Below, in pieces: positions 34,108 through 45,450 of a DNA stretch of 64,000 nucleotides. Each line of letters starts with the position of its first letter. The first letter of the stretch is position 1. The DNA is from Tiliqua scincoides (lineage: Eukaryota > Chordata > Lepidosauria > Squamata > Scincidae), in NCBI RefSeq assembly GCF_035046505.1, contig NC_089830.1, positions 8,608,315 to 8,672,314 of the forward strand. The letters are read 5' to 3'. The translations under genes and the position numbers were made by a program. The notes under the pieces are model-generated. The model was given only the letters and a program-made list of their open reading frames with translations. It did no database searches and had not been told where the DNA came from.

Positions 34108-34410
34108 CATCACATCATAAGAACAGCCCCACTGGATCAAGCCATAGGCCCATCTAGTCCAGCTTCCTGTATCTCACAGTGGCCCACTAAATGCCTCAGG
34201 GAGCACACCAGAGAACAAGAGACCTGCATCCTGGTGCCCTCCCTTGCATCTGGCATTCTGACATAGCCCATTTCTAAAATCAGGAGGTTGAACATACACA
34301 TCATGGCTTGTAACTCATAATGGATTTTTCCAATCCCCTTTTAAAGGCATCCAGGCCACATGCCGTCACCACATCCTGCGGCAAGGAGTTCCACACTGAG
34401 TAAAGAAATA
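34108..34410 (-). mobile_element. CR1 3' UTR and ORF2-end fragment
   Basis: It is close to the 3' end of the CR1 at 12.2 kb (GGATCAAGCCATAGGCCCAT, then the reversed ORF2 end GGCAAGGAGTTCCACAC). It has a short internal gap. Confidence 0.85.
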
Positions 34411-34726
34411 GCATAGCAATCACTTGCAGGAGTTGACACCTCTCCCGGTGTGATTCCATGCCATTCTACGCTGCCCCCTCTCCTCCAAGGAGAGGAAGGA
34501 CACAGCTCAGAACAGCGTGGCATCACCCCAAGAGTGGCTGCCACTGTTGGGAGGCTGTTGCTCTGGGCCGCCTCTTTCCTCTCCTCCTATAAAAGAGAGT
34601 GGTGGAGGCCCAGAATGGTGCTGAATCTCGGCCAGAGTAACTGTAATTGGCAGTCACTCTGGGTGTGATCGCATGCCGCCCCCTCCTTCATCAGGAGGAG
34701 CTTCTTTTTTTTTAAAGTGAAAGATC
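34411..34726. other. Intergenic, possible foldback
   Basis: GTGTGATTCCATGCCATTCT near 34449 and GGGTGTGATCGCATGCCGCC near 34661 are similar, as are CTCCTCCAAGGAGAGG and CTCCTCCTATAAAAGAG. It may be an unnamed non-autonomous element. There is no gene. Confidence 0.3.
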
Positions 34727-35604
34727 AGCAGCTAAATATCTCCTCAAAGCAGGTGACACAGATCTCTGATGTGCAGCAATGAAAAGTTGTGGGAGAAACA
34801 AAACATCACAGCCCCCTGCCAGAAAAACTATAGAAGAGTCACAGCCCAATCCTAGCCAAACTTTCCTGAGAGTAAGCCCCATTGACTTTAATGGGACTTA
34901 CTTCTGTGTAGACATGCATAGGATTGGGCTGTCAGTCCCTAACTGATGATTGCTGGCACAGACCTCTCATCTAAACCACCCCACAGGCCCTCTGCCTCCT
35001 GCTGCTGTTCAAGACAGAACAGAAAGGGATACTTTGCAGTGTTCCAAGAGGGCACAAAATCTAACTTTTATTTGTGTATAGAGATGCCCACCAGAAATCA
35101 CTGCCCCAAAGGGCAGGTAGTCCACACAGCTGCTGCTTTCTCAGGGTCTTTGTTTCCATGTTCGAAGCAGCTAAATATCTCCTCAAAGCAGGTGACACAG
35201 ATCTCTGATGTGCAGCAATGAAAAGTTGTGGGAGAAACAAAACATCACAGCCCCCTGCCAGAAAAACTATAGAAGAGTCACAGCCCAATCCTAGCCAAAC
35301 TTTCCTGAGAGTAAGCCCCATTGACTTTAATGGGACTTACTTCTGCGTAGACATGCATAGGATTGGGCTGTCAGTCCCTAACTGATGATTGCTGGCACAG
35401 ACCTCTCATCTAAACCACCCCACAGGCCCTCTGCCTCCTGCTGCTGTTCAAGACAGAACAGAAAGGGATACTTTGCAGTGTTCCAAGAGGGCACAAAATC
35501 CAACTTTTATTTGTGTATAGAGATGCCCACCAGAAATCACTGCCCCAAAGGGCAGGTAGTCCACACAGCTGCTGCTTTCTCAGGGTCTTTGTTTCCATGT
35601 TCGA
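34727..35604. repeat. Tandem duplication of a 439-bp unit, two near-identical copies
   Basis: Copy 1 is 34727-35165 and copy 2 is 35166-35604. I count two differences (34907 T against 35346 C, and one more T/C in AAAATCTAAC against AAAATCCAAC). Each copy contains one clean palindromic 90-bp repeat (34839-34933 and 35278-35372). No gene was recognised inside. An assembly artefact is possible. Confidence 0.95.
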
Positions 35605-36960
35605 TGATCACCACTGGCCCTGGTGCCTACACATCCCATCTAACAGGGCTAAATCCAGACTTGCTCACCAGCAGGGCTGGGGAAGCACCATCCAAAGCCA
35701 CAGCCTTGCCAGGTGGCAAACCATTCTTTGCAAAGTGGCCTCTTTTCCACGCAATGGAGGCAGTCACACAGCTTCTAGGAAGAAGGCAACTTTCAGCAGG
35801 GTATCTGAGAGAGAGAGAGCAAGAGACCAAAAGATCTAGTCTGAGGTCAGATGCACAGCGCCTCCCTACAGGACAGCTTAGGCTACCTCTGCAGAGCTTA
35901 GCACAAGCAAATGCTGGTGCATATGTACAGCTGCTCACAGCAGAAGGGTCCATCACAGCCAACCCCCATCAAGACTGCTGGTGCAGTTTGATGGCTTCAA
36001 TCAAAGGCTCAAGTTAAAAGCTTGCCTCTGTTGTGAAATCTGCCCCAGCATTTGCAATATGGAAACAACAACAAAGGGGCTGCAGTCCTAACCACACTTT
36101 CCTGAGAGTAAGCCCCACTGAACAAAATAGGACTTACTTCTGAGTAGACCTGGTTAGGATGGTGCCCTGGGTTTCTTTACAGAGCTGTTGTGAAGGCTCC
36201 AAAGGTGTCACAGAAACCTTAAGTAGAGGTGCTCCCCCAGAACCATGGATCCCATATCACAGATTCACTTATCCATGGTACTCCAACCCCGATGCCCATT
36301 ACTTATCTGCAAAAGGGGACCCTATACTTCAAGCACTCATCTCTCTTCCATTGCAGCCTGTTATAGAACACTAGAGAGGAATGCAAGAAGTGGTCAGCCA
36401 GAACACTAGAGGAGGAAGACTAAGAGAACAGGAAGCAGCTTCCTGTTAGCTTTCTTACAGTTCAATCTTAACCTGTGCTGGAACAGGCAGGCCAACTGGC
36501 CTGTACTGTATCCAGCACAGGTTTGAAGGTGGAAGGAGTGCAACTTGGCATACGGGGACTTATGCCCCTTAACCCCAAGTAATGCTTCAGCCACTGCAAT
36601 GGGGCTACTTGGATCTGTGCCAGCGAAATCACACCAGGCTGCTCAAGAGGGGGGTTAGAATCTGGCATAAGTGTTGGAGGTTGGTCTCACCCACTTCCCA
36701 GGCCTGGTCTGCCCACCAAGCCCATCTGCTGCCAGCCCACCCACCCTCTGCCCTCCCCAACCCCCTGCACAAGCCTCCCCAGATGGGCATGAACTGCATC
36801 CCTGTGCAGTGGGGATATGGCATGGGGAGCCCAGTGCACATCCTTGCACTGGCCTCTCCAACTCTGGAATTGTTGCAAACATGCTTTAGAGCACATTTCA
36901 CAACACTCCCAGGATGGCTCGAGACTTGCGCCAGCTGAGCATGGCTTTAGGATTATGCTC
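35605..36960. other. Intergenic with degraded repeats
   Basis: A palindromic 90-bp repeat copy lies at about 36078-36165, a Tigger-like remnant around 36230-36330 (ACCATGGATCCCATATCACA), and a GCACAGG-bearing foldback repeat around 36460-36960. The long open frame from 35385 crosses the duplication and has no recognised domain. Confidence 0.45.
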
Positions 36961-36989
36961 TTAATCTCCCTCCGCTAGCATTCCAGATG

Positions 36990-37105
36990 ACTGCTTCTTG
37001 CATTCCTATCTAGTGTTCTGGAACAGCCTGTTGCTTTTAGTTGACTGTAAGCCACCCTGAGCACCTCCCTTTTGGAAAAGTGGGTTAAAAATATTTTAAA
37101 TGAAA
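36990..37105 (+). mobile_element. SINE/LINE-like 3' tail
   Basis: TAAGCCACCCTGAGCACCTC followed by GGGTTAAAAATATTTTAAAT resembles the shared tail of reptile tRNA-derived SINEs (compare 51270-51335). The tail end overlaps the last codons of AIRIM on the other strand. Confidence 0.5.
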
Positions 37106-39360
37106 TTATCTTCATTACCTTCTACCGGGTTTTGGAGGCTATGCTGGAGCACCTTTTCCCAGGTTTGGGGGAGAGTTTGCATCTCTGTCAGCTTCTCATA
37201 ATTGACCTGGAGAAGGAGTAGCCTGACCTCCAGGTATCTTTTCAGGAGTTAAGGACGGCAAGCCCAAAGAGATCAGGGGCCCAGGGAGACTGGTGACATC
37301 CTCACCACTGCTAAGGGACACTGGGGAAGAGTCAGAAGTGGCTGGGTCCAGAGGAAGGATTCTGACGACAATCACACACTGCACAAGTCAGAGGGATAAA
37401 CGGACAACGGCAACGGCTCTGCAACTCCCACAGAACATGACCACTGTCCGTCACCACAAGACACACAACCAGGCATACTGTTGTGATGCATTTTCTGTTC
37501 TGGAGTTGAGTGATTTTAGCAGTTATTACAGTACTTCCCTAGTATGGACGGAACTCGCATCCATGAACTTGACTCACCGCGGATGCCGTGGATACTGGGA
37601 GGAAAAGCAGATTTGTTTATCCATGGATTCGCATATCCACGGGGGTCCTGGAATGGATCCTCTGCAGATAATGAGGTCGCAATGTATTCGTCTGAAATAC
37701 TGGAAGCTATTTTCAAGTAGTTTTAAAAAAGAAAGGACCATATTGGACTGCTTAGGCCCTTCCAACTCCTTACTGCCATTACTATATTGGGCAGCAACTC
37801 TCGAGGACTTCAGGCTTGCAGATTTTTCCAAGCTCTACCTAGAGAGGTTGTCGAGAACTGAGCCTGGGACATTCTGCACACACAAAGCAGCTGGTGGGCC
37901 ACATACCTTCCTCTGCAAGGCAACATATATTGAGCTGCATAAATTAATTCAAATACAGTCCAGCTCTGGAAGACCTTATAGATTCAGAACGCTTCCCAAG
38001 GATACATGTGGTGGTAAAACCTCTCGGCATCCAGCAACCACTCCAACATGTCTACCAAAGAAGGGCAGATAGCGGACCTTTGGAAGTAACTCTCCAGCCT
38101 GAGACCTTCAACCGGCTGCTTACAAAGCTGGAGAACATGAGCCACATGGCTGCAAACAGCATCTCGCACCTTCTGAAGGTCAGCCCTATAAAGGACAAAG
38201 ATCACATAACTCGTGACTTTGGGTTCGGCACAAAGATCTATTACCCTGAACAACCAGGCATGCTCTGGAAAACCCATGTGCAAAAGACTTTCCCAAGACC
38301 TTTTGTGCTTCTTCTAGAGCGCCTGAAGAGCAGCTGACAAAGATTCAGGATGAGATTCTTGACACCCCCATCTTAATTGCACAAGCTCCCCTTGACATAA
38401 AAAGGATTATAGAACTGTTACTGATCCTCCAAGATTAACACTAGCTAATGCAGACAATTCTGGCCAATCCAGACATTGAGTGCAGAGCACCCAATGGTGC
38501 TCTGGAAGCCACTTTTGATTTCCCTCGGCCTGGCTCACCCCAGAGTGACCTGGAAGTGGCTTCTGGAATGCCATCAAGTGCCCTGCAGCCCTGCAGATGG
38601 TGCAGTCTGGCAGCGCTACAGTAGGAAAGGCTATTTTCTGACTTATTTTGGCTTTTTAAAACACTTTTAAAAGCAGACCCCAGCATCTGTAGTATCAACG
38701 GTTAGCGAAATCCGTGGGTGCTGGACCTGCAGATAAAAGGGGCCTACTGTATACCATTTCCATACAAGTGGTTTTCAAGGCAGTTAACGTAAGAAAGGAA
38801 TAAGATAGTTCTCTTTCCCAAGGAGTCTCACAATCCAAACAGGGAGGGGGATGGAAGCAAGGATAATCTAGGGAGGAACATGCAACCATTTCATGCTCAT
38901 GTACATACATGCTCATGCTCAGTTAAAGTAGGGCAAGAGAACTTTCTGGGTTGTCACTTCTCCCACTAGAGGACTCAGAGCTGCCCTCTTCCCTTACCAG
39001 TGTTAATGGTGGTACCACCCACCCACAGAAGCATCTCCCCCTCCCCAAACCACAAACAGCACAAGACAGGTGTTCTCACAGCCTGTCCTGCAGTTCTTCC
39101 AGCACAGCCTCCGCTGCACATTGCTGCTTGAGCAGGAGCTTCTCCTGCAAACATGGGAAGTCTCGCAGCGGCAAAGTACTGGTGAAGGGGACATTCCGGG
39201 AAGCCTGCATCTGCTCTGCCAGGTTGGCCAGGGAAGCCAGAAGAGGTGTGCAGGCCACCAGTGTGTTCTTCCAGGCCTCGTGCTGCTCCTGGAGGACACG
39301 AAAACACGTCTCTAGGGAGCCCTGAACGGTGTTGAGCAGAGCCAAGCTGTCGGAAGCCAT
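37096..39360 (-). CDS. AIRIM: AFG2-interacting ribosome maturation factor (C1orf109), 3 coding exons
   Basis: Exons in transcript order: 39360-39080, 38185-38006, 37237-37096. They join in frame to 200 aa; recalled human C1orf109 is 203 aa. Matching blocks: PLLASLANLAEQMQASRN against human PLLSSLSNLAEQLQAAQN, the KVRD and SHV motifs, PSLVDMLEWL against PSVADMLEWL, and EMQTLPQTWEKV against NIQALPKAWDRI. The family works with the AFG2A/AFG2B AAA ATPases and CINP in late 60S maturation, and is linked to replication. The first two introns have good donors (CT before GTGAGA; AT before GTATCC). The exon 3 acceptor (CCTGAAAAG) has a weak pyrimidine tract but gives a gapless alignment. The C-terminus diverges after the W and ends in a repeat-derived tail. 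Being spliced, it is not a retrocopy. Confidence 0.88.
37529..37690. mobile_element. Tigger-like remnant in the AIRIM intron
   Basis: CAGTACTTCCCTAGTATGG at the left and repeated ATCCATGG/ATCCACGG motifs match the left region of the 23017 element family. The right end is unclear. Confidence 0.4.
38450..38749. mobile_element. Tigger/mariner-like element in AIRIM
   Basis: It has the same inner layout as 23017-23445: GGAAGCCACTTTTGATTTCC and GACCTGGAAGTGGCTTC face each other. The right end GGGGCCTACTG is followed by TA. The left terminus is degraded. Confidence 0.6.
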
Positions 39361-39363
39361 CCT

Positions 39364-40563
39364 AGGGACAAAAGCAGAATCCAGTTAGCTGAGATGGGAC
39401 ACACACCAGCCGGTACGACAAGGCTCCAACAAACCAGGTTTGTCAAATTCGTTCTAGATTCTCCATATGCACCCCATTTGTTGATTTGCAGGCTTTGCCC
39501 ATAAAATCTATATGATATCTTTTCAGTGAAACTCCAACAAGTCCAGTACCCTATTCCAAAAAGCAGTGAGAGCAACAAATTTTTTTTTTAGAAGCAACAA
39601 AAGACAGATACATATCACAGCAGCAACAGGTACATGCAGAAAACTGCCTTGCAACCATTCAGAACACAAAATTATGCAAATGAGACTAAGTCAGCCAAAC
39701 CAATATGGAGAGAATCTCCACTGCTTTCCAAGAGCCTGAAACGTATTTCCTTCCACCTGTGTGCTAGAGGGGATCAGGGGAAAAGGAAGGGCTATCCACA
39801 TGCAACATTGCACAAGAATCTATATATGCTGTTGTGTGAATCACAGTCAAAAGGAAATATTTCTGTACCCAGAGTGTAATCAGTGGAACTCCTTGCCATA
39901 AGGTGTTGATAGCTCCTGAAAGCCTAGACGCCTTGAGAAAGGGGATTGAACAGGTTTATGGAAGGAAAGCCCATCACAGGTTACAAGCCATGATGACTGT
40001 ATCAATGTTCAGGTTTGAAAGTAGCCAAACTCTGAATGCCAGATGCAAGGGAGTGCCACAGGACGCAATAATCTTGCTGTTCTTCATGCTCCCTAGGCAT
40101 CTGCTGGACCATTGTGAGATAACAGGAAGATAGACAAGAGAGCCTGATCCCGCAGGGCTCTTCTGATGTTCTTAGGTCTTATTTGCAAAGACAGAAGGCA
40201 GAAGCCCTCACAGGCATAGGGTACAAACTGTATGTTGAACATAATGTGTGAATACAGCACTGACAAAGAACCAGTGTAGACCTTCCTGGTAATAACGCTG
40301 TATTAAGGCAGCAATCCTATCCACACTTTCCTGGGAGTAAGCCCTATTGACTATAATGGGGCTTACTTCTGAGTAGACATGCATAGGCTGTGGCTGTAAG
40401 TCCAGAGCCACCTCATGACCAGCGTGCAAAGAAATAGCATCTCTCTTTACCTGCAGAGAGACTCTGGGGATTGCACAGCCATACCACCCACCTGTCCCAG
40501 CAGCGCAGAGTTGCACGTTGACTCTGGAAAGGAAGTGAGATGCATGCTTGGAACGCCCCATAC
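39364..40563. other. AIRIM 5' UTR intron (inferred) with repeats
   Basis: A CR1 3' fragment on the plus strand (about 39850-40180, GTGGAACTCCTTGCCATAAG to GATGTTCTTAGG) and a palindromic 90-bp repeat (about 40305-40402) lie here. The acceptor CCCTAG just before the AIRIM ATG and the donor AAG-GTATGG at 40564/40563 bound the intron. Confidence 0.6.
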
Positions 40564-40670
40564 CTTGATTCTCCTGGGGGGTTCTGGGAAACGTAGTTCT
40601 CAGCAGTTTCCCCAGAGTTCCACCTCCCCTGTTCTTGTCTCTGCAGGCACTCCCATCGCTGATTGGTCGT
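40564..40670 (-). promoter_or_regulatory. AIRIM: AIRIM promoter and non-coding first exon
   Basis: On the minus strand, a CCAAT box in ACCAATCAGCG (core 40662-40666) is followed 65 bp later by ACTACGTTTCCCAGAA (40597-40582), close to the ZNF143/SBS consensus ACTACAATTCCCAG. Next comes AATCAAG-GTATGG, a good splice donor, giving a first exon ending at 40564. In human the gene shares a divergent promoter with CDCA8 (from memory). Nothing resembling CDCA8 follows here on the plus strand. Confidence 0.6.
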
Positions 40671-40809
40671 TGCCTTCATTGAATGGAGGCAGAACAAAAG
40701 GGGAGGTGCATAGAGGTATGAAAAGAAGAGAGTCACAAACTCATTTTTCTCAGACTGTAGGGTCCTTTAGGATGGACACAAACTCATAAAAACACAAAAC
40801 TCCACCTTT

Positions 40810-41085
40810 TTGGTGTTAGTATAATAATAATAGTATAGTTAGTATAGTAATAGTATAGTTAGTATAATAATAATAATAATATTATATATATATAATTATA
40901 TTAATTATTAATTATAATATAAATTATATATATATATAATTTAATAATACCTTAAATACCAAAATTTGGTGGTGGTGGTGGTGGTGATGATGATGATCAA
41001 ATAATATAATATAATAAAATATGATATAATAATATAATAATAATATAATAATAATATACTACTTTTAAATGAAAAATTCACAATT
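40810..41085. repeat. AT-rich low-complexity block
   Basis: Irregular TAATA/ATATA repeats are interrupted by (GGT)n(GAT)n at about 40970-40997. No gene. Confidence 0.95.
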
Positions 41086-41267
41086 TTATTTTCCAGAAAT
41101 CAAAATAGAAATAAAACTTTGGCTACATTCACTACCTTGTACATTTTTAAAGCGATTTATATCATAAATCCGTTTCTTCCGTATCAGTATGGTCAGTTTC
41201 CATTTGAAAGAAAAATACTGACACCTAGACTGTTTATTTCCCCTCCTCAATTGAAGCCAAAGCAAAC

Positions 41268-41597
41268 AGAAGTTTGCAGAGGGGGAGGGGGAGAGGGAGG
41301 GATTGTGGGGGGAGATCCTCAGGAGAGGAGGCAGGCGGGGGTTTGCAGAGGGGGAGGGGGAGAGGGGGGATTGTGGGGGGAGAGCAGGGAGGGGGCAGGC
41401 GGAGGTTTGCAGAGGGGGAGGGGAAGGGGGAGGGATTGCGGAGGGGGAGCAGGGAGGAGGCGGGCGGAGGTTTGCGGAGGGGGAGGGGGAGAGGGAGGGA
41501 TTGCGGAGGGTGGGCGGGGGGAGGCAGACAGGTGTTTGCAGGGGGAGGGGGAGAGGGAGGGATTGCGGAGGGTGAGCAGGGAGGAGGCAAATGGAAG
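41268..41597 (+). repeat. G-rich minisatellite abutting a LINE 5' end
   Basis: Five units of 64-69 bp each begin GTTTGCAGAGGGGGAGGG or a close variant, at 41272, 41341, 41405, 41470 and 41534. The last runs directly into the LINE 5' leader. G-runs of 4-6 recur throughout. Open frames across it are compositional. Confidence 0.9.
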
Positions 41598-44500
41598 TAT
41601 TGCTCTCCCTCTGCAATACTGGGTAGATGGGACTCGTCAGCCTAGGAAGGCAGCTCATCTAAAAGAAGGAAACTCTGACCTCAAACCTCCACTGCCTTGT
41701 GGCTATATCCAGTTGTGGAAAAGGCTTCAGGAGTCAACCTCGAGGCAAAATCAGGAGCCGGAGTCCCTGAGGCAGTTCGCGGCTATACACAGTCACGTTC
41801 TGGCAACTCCTGCGACGCCGCTGGAACCAACCGTACTGGCTTCTGCCTTTCCATTGGACCATTCCAGCGACGTGGAGAGGGGGGATTTGCTGCATGGGTA
41901 ACAGCCTATCCTCCATACCTTCTTTACCCAGGCTTAGCGCACTGGAGAGGACACTCCAACTTTGCCATACGGCGTCGGCACAACACAGGAAGCAGCAGTT
42001 TACTGGTTATAAGTCTTTGCTCGATTGGCGTAGAGCAAGACGCCAGGGGCTGCTTCCGACGGTGGAAGAGATCATTGCATCTCATTGGGCAGTTACCGCC
42101 CGCCTTAAACTGGGCAGTCCCCAGCCAGTAAGGTGTTGCCTCGCCACGGTCCGTTAACCTCATGGGGTGCGTGGGGTTTAGGGTGAAAACCGACAAGCAG
42201 ATCGACAACTCTGCACCATGCAACAGAAAACAGAAAACTCCTGCCCTAAAGCTGGGCACCTGGAACATTAGGGCAATGACACCTGGCTTCTCTGATGACC
42301 TGCAAGATGATGATGTAAAATAGCTGTCATCGACATGGAGCTGAGCAGACTGCAGATGGACATTGTCGCCCTTCAAGAGACGAGGCTGCCAGATTCCAGA
42401 TCTGTCAAGGAGAGAAATTTCTCATTTTTCTGGCAGGGAAAACCACCAAATGAAACCAGGGAACATGGCGTTGGCTTTGCGGTCAGAAATACCCTGCTGA
42501 AATCCATCATCCCACCTACTGTGGGAAGTGAAAGAATTTTGTCCCTGCAGCTCCAGTCATCAGCAGGACCTATCACTCTCATCAGTGCTTATGCACCGAC
42601 TCTGTCGTCTCCAGCAGAAGCCAAAGACAAATTCTATGATGACCTGGCCACCACTATCAAGAAGATCCCTGTAAAAGAGCCATTGTTCATCCTCGGCGAT
42701 TTCAACGCTAGAGTTGGTGCTGATAACAGTTCGTGGCCCACTTGCTTAGGTCAGTTTGGAACTGGGAGGATGAACGAAAATGGCCAACGCCTGCTAGAGT
42801 TTTGCTATCATCACGGTCTCTGTGTCAGCAAAACGTTCTTCAACACAAAGCCCCAACATTAGAGTCTCTTGGAGACACCCAAGATCAAAGCACTGGCACC
42901 AGCTCGACCTGAACCTCACCAGATGCTCCAGCCTTCCCAGCATCAAGATCACACGCAGTTATCAGGGTGCTGCCTGCGACACTGACCTCTCCCTGGTGTG
43001 CAGCAGAGTGAAACTGCAAACAAAGCGACTGTATCACACGAAAAAGGAAGGAAGACCTCGCATTGATACCAGCAAGACCCGGGATCAGAGAAAAGTGGAG
43101 GAATTTGCACGAGCGCTTGAGGAATCTCTTCCAGGCCCGGCCGACGCGAATGCATCCAACAGATGGGAACATTTCAAGAATACCGTTTACAACACCGCCT
43201 TGTCCATATTCGGCAAGAAGACCAACAAGGCGGCAGACTGGTTTGAAGCTCACTCTGAGGAGTGGACACCAGTCATTGAGGAAAAGAGGAGAGCTCATGC
43301 AGCATACAAGGCCTGTCCCAGTGAGCGCAACCTGCAGGTCCTCTGAGCTGCTCGCAGCAAAGTCCAACAGACTGCCAGGAGATGTGCTAACGACTACTGG
43401 CTCCAGCTCTGTTCCGAGATACAGATAGCAGCTGACACGGGCAACATCAAGGGGATGTATGATGGTATCAAGCAGGCCCTAGGTCCAACACAGAAGAAAA
43501 TTGCCCCTCTGAAGTCTGTCGCAGGTGATGTCATCCAGGATCGGGCACAGCAGATGGAACGCTGGGTGCAGCACTACTCTGAGCTATATTCCAGGGAAAA
43601 TGTAGTCACCGAAGAAGCGCTGAACAACATTGAGTGCCTGCCTGTGCTGGAAGAGCTTGACAGTGAACCAAGCCTAGAAGAACTTCATGTGTCCCTGGAC
43701 TCCCTTGCCTTTGGCAAGGCACCTGGAAAAGACAGCATCCCTGCTGAAGTCCTAAAGTGCTGCAAAGAGATCATCGTCACTGAGCTGCATGAAATCCTCT
43801 GTCTTCACTGGAGAGAAGGTGGAGTACCTCAAGACATGAGGGATGCAAACATCATCACGCTGTACAAGAACAAAGGCGACAGGGGTGACTGCAACAACTA
43901 CTGCGGCATCTCTCTCCTTAGCGTTGTAGGAAAGTTGTTTGCCCGAGTTGCACTAAAGAGGCTCCAGGTACTTGCAGAGAGCATCTATCCAGAATCGCAG
44001 TGTGGATTCCGAGCCAACAGGTCCACCACTGATATGGTATTCTCCCTTAGACAACTGCAGGAGAAATGCAGGGAACAACGACAGCCACTCTTTATAGCCT
44101 TCATAGATCTCACGAAGGCTTTCGACCTGGTCAGCAGAGACGGCCTCTTCAAGATTCTCCCCAAGATCGGATGTTCACCCAGGCTCCTCAGCATCATCAG
44201 ATCTTTCCACAAGGACATGAAGGGCACTGTTGTCTTCGATGGCTCCACATCAGACCCCTTTGACATCCGAAGCGGAGTGAAGCAGGGCTGTGTTCTTGCG
44301 CCAACCTTGTTTGGGATTTTCTTCGCTGTCCTGCTGAAGCAGGCCTTTGGAACTGCAACAGAAGGCATCTGTCTCCGGACCAGATCAGAGGGAAAGCTCT
44401 TCAACCTCTTCAGACTGAGAGCAAAGTCCAAAGTCCAGCTGAAATGTCTGTGTGACTTCCTCTTTGCCGATGCAGCTGTCACTACCCACTCTGCCAAAGA

Positions 44501-45450
44501 TCTCCAGCAGCTCATGGATTGTTTTAGCAAGGCCTGCCAAGATTTTGGACTGACAATCAGCCTGAAGAAAACACAGGTCATGATTCAGGATGTGGACTCA
44601 CCTCCCTGCATCACAATCTCTGCGCATGAACTGGAGGTTGTCCATGACTTTGTGTACCTTGGCTCAACGATCTCCGACACTCTTTCTCTTGATACCGAGC
44701 TAAACAAGTGCATCGGTAAAGCAGCTACCACATTTTCCAGACTCACAAAGAGAGTCTGGTCCAACAAGAAGCTGATGGAACATACCAAGATCCAGGTCTA
44801 CAGAGCTTGCGTCCTGAGTACACTTCTGTACTGCAGTGAGTCGTGGACTCTTCGCTCAAAACAGGAGAGGAAACTGAACGCTTTCCACATGCGCTGCCTC
44901 CGATGCATCCTCGGCATCACCTGGCAGGACAAAGTTCCAAACGACACAGTCCTAGAATGAGCTGGAATCCCTAGCATGTATGCACTGCTGAAACAGAGAT
45001 GCCTGCATTGGCTCGGTCATGTCGTGAGAATGGATGATGGCCGGATCCCAAAGGATCTCCTCTATAGAGAACTTGTGCAAGGAAAGTGCCCTACAGGTAG
45101 ACCACAGCTGCGATACAAGGACATCTGCAAGAGGGATCTGAAGGCCTTAGGAATGGACCTCAACAAGTGGGAAAGCCTGGCCTCTGAGCGTCCCACTTGG
45201 AGGCAGGCTGTGCAGCATGGCCTTTCCCAGTTTGAAGAGACACTTGGCCAACAGTCTGAGGCAAAGAGGCAAAGAAGGAAGGCCCATAGCCAGGGAGACA
45301 GACCAGGGACAGACTGCACTTGCTCCCGGTGTGGAAGGGATTGTCACTCCTGAATCGGCCTTTTCAGCCACACTAGACGCTGTTCCAGAACCACCATTCA
45401 GAGCGCGATACCATAGTCTTTCGAGACTGAAGGTTGCCACCATACCATAT
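41598..45450 (+). mobile_element. Long LINE with APE endonuclease, RT and C-terminal zinc finger (Vingi- or RTE-like)
   Basis: A leader of about 600 bp precedes ORF2. The endonuclease starts LKLGTWNIRAM (about 42246) and shows ALQETRLPDS and LGDFNARVGAD. After a linker (SWRHPRSKHWHQLDL), the RT region 43455-44960 shows NNYCGISLLSVVGK, FIDLTKAFD, SGVKQGCVLAPTLF and, in place of FADD, FADA. The C-terminus has RLHWLGHVVRMDDGRIP-like sequence and a CCHC/C2H2-type finger, CSRCGRDCHS. Breaks seen: two frame shifts (near 42.32 and 42.86 kb) and stops near 43345, 44959 and 45352. It ends AGACTGAAGGTTGCC. The clade is inferred from protein look; Vingi (known from anoles and hedgehogs) is my first guess, RTE the alternative. 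Confidence 0.85.

Noticed and set aside
35385-36017. 210-codon open frame sharing its start with one at 34946
   Set aside because: The shared part is the tandem duplication. It includes repeat sequence and shows no known domain.
37293-38072. 259-codon plus-strand open frame
   Set aside because: It runs antisense through AIRIM exon 2 and a Tigger-like remnant and resembles nothing known.
40700-41270. CDCA8 divergent from AIRIM
   Set aside because: No borealin-like exon follows the promoter on the plus strand; the sequence turns into AT-rich low complexity.
41119-41901. 260-codon Gly/Arg-rich frame and its Pro-rich antisense partner
   Set aside because: It is produced by the G-rich minisatellite; unit length and composition explain both.
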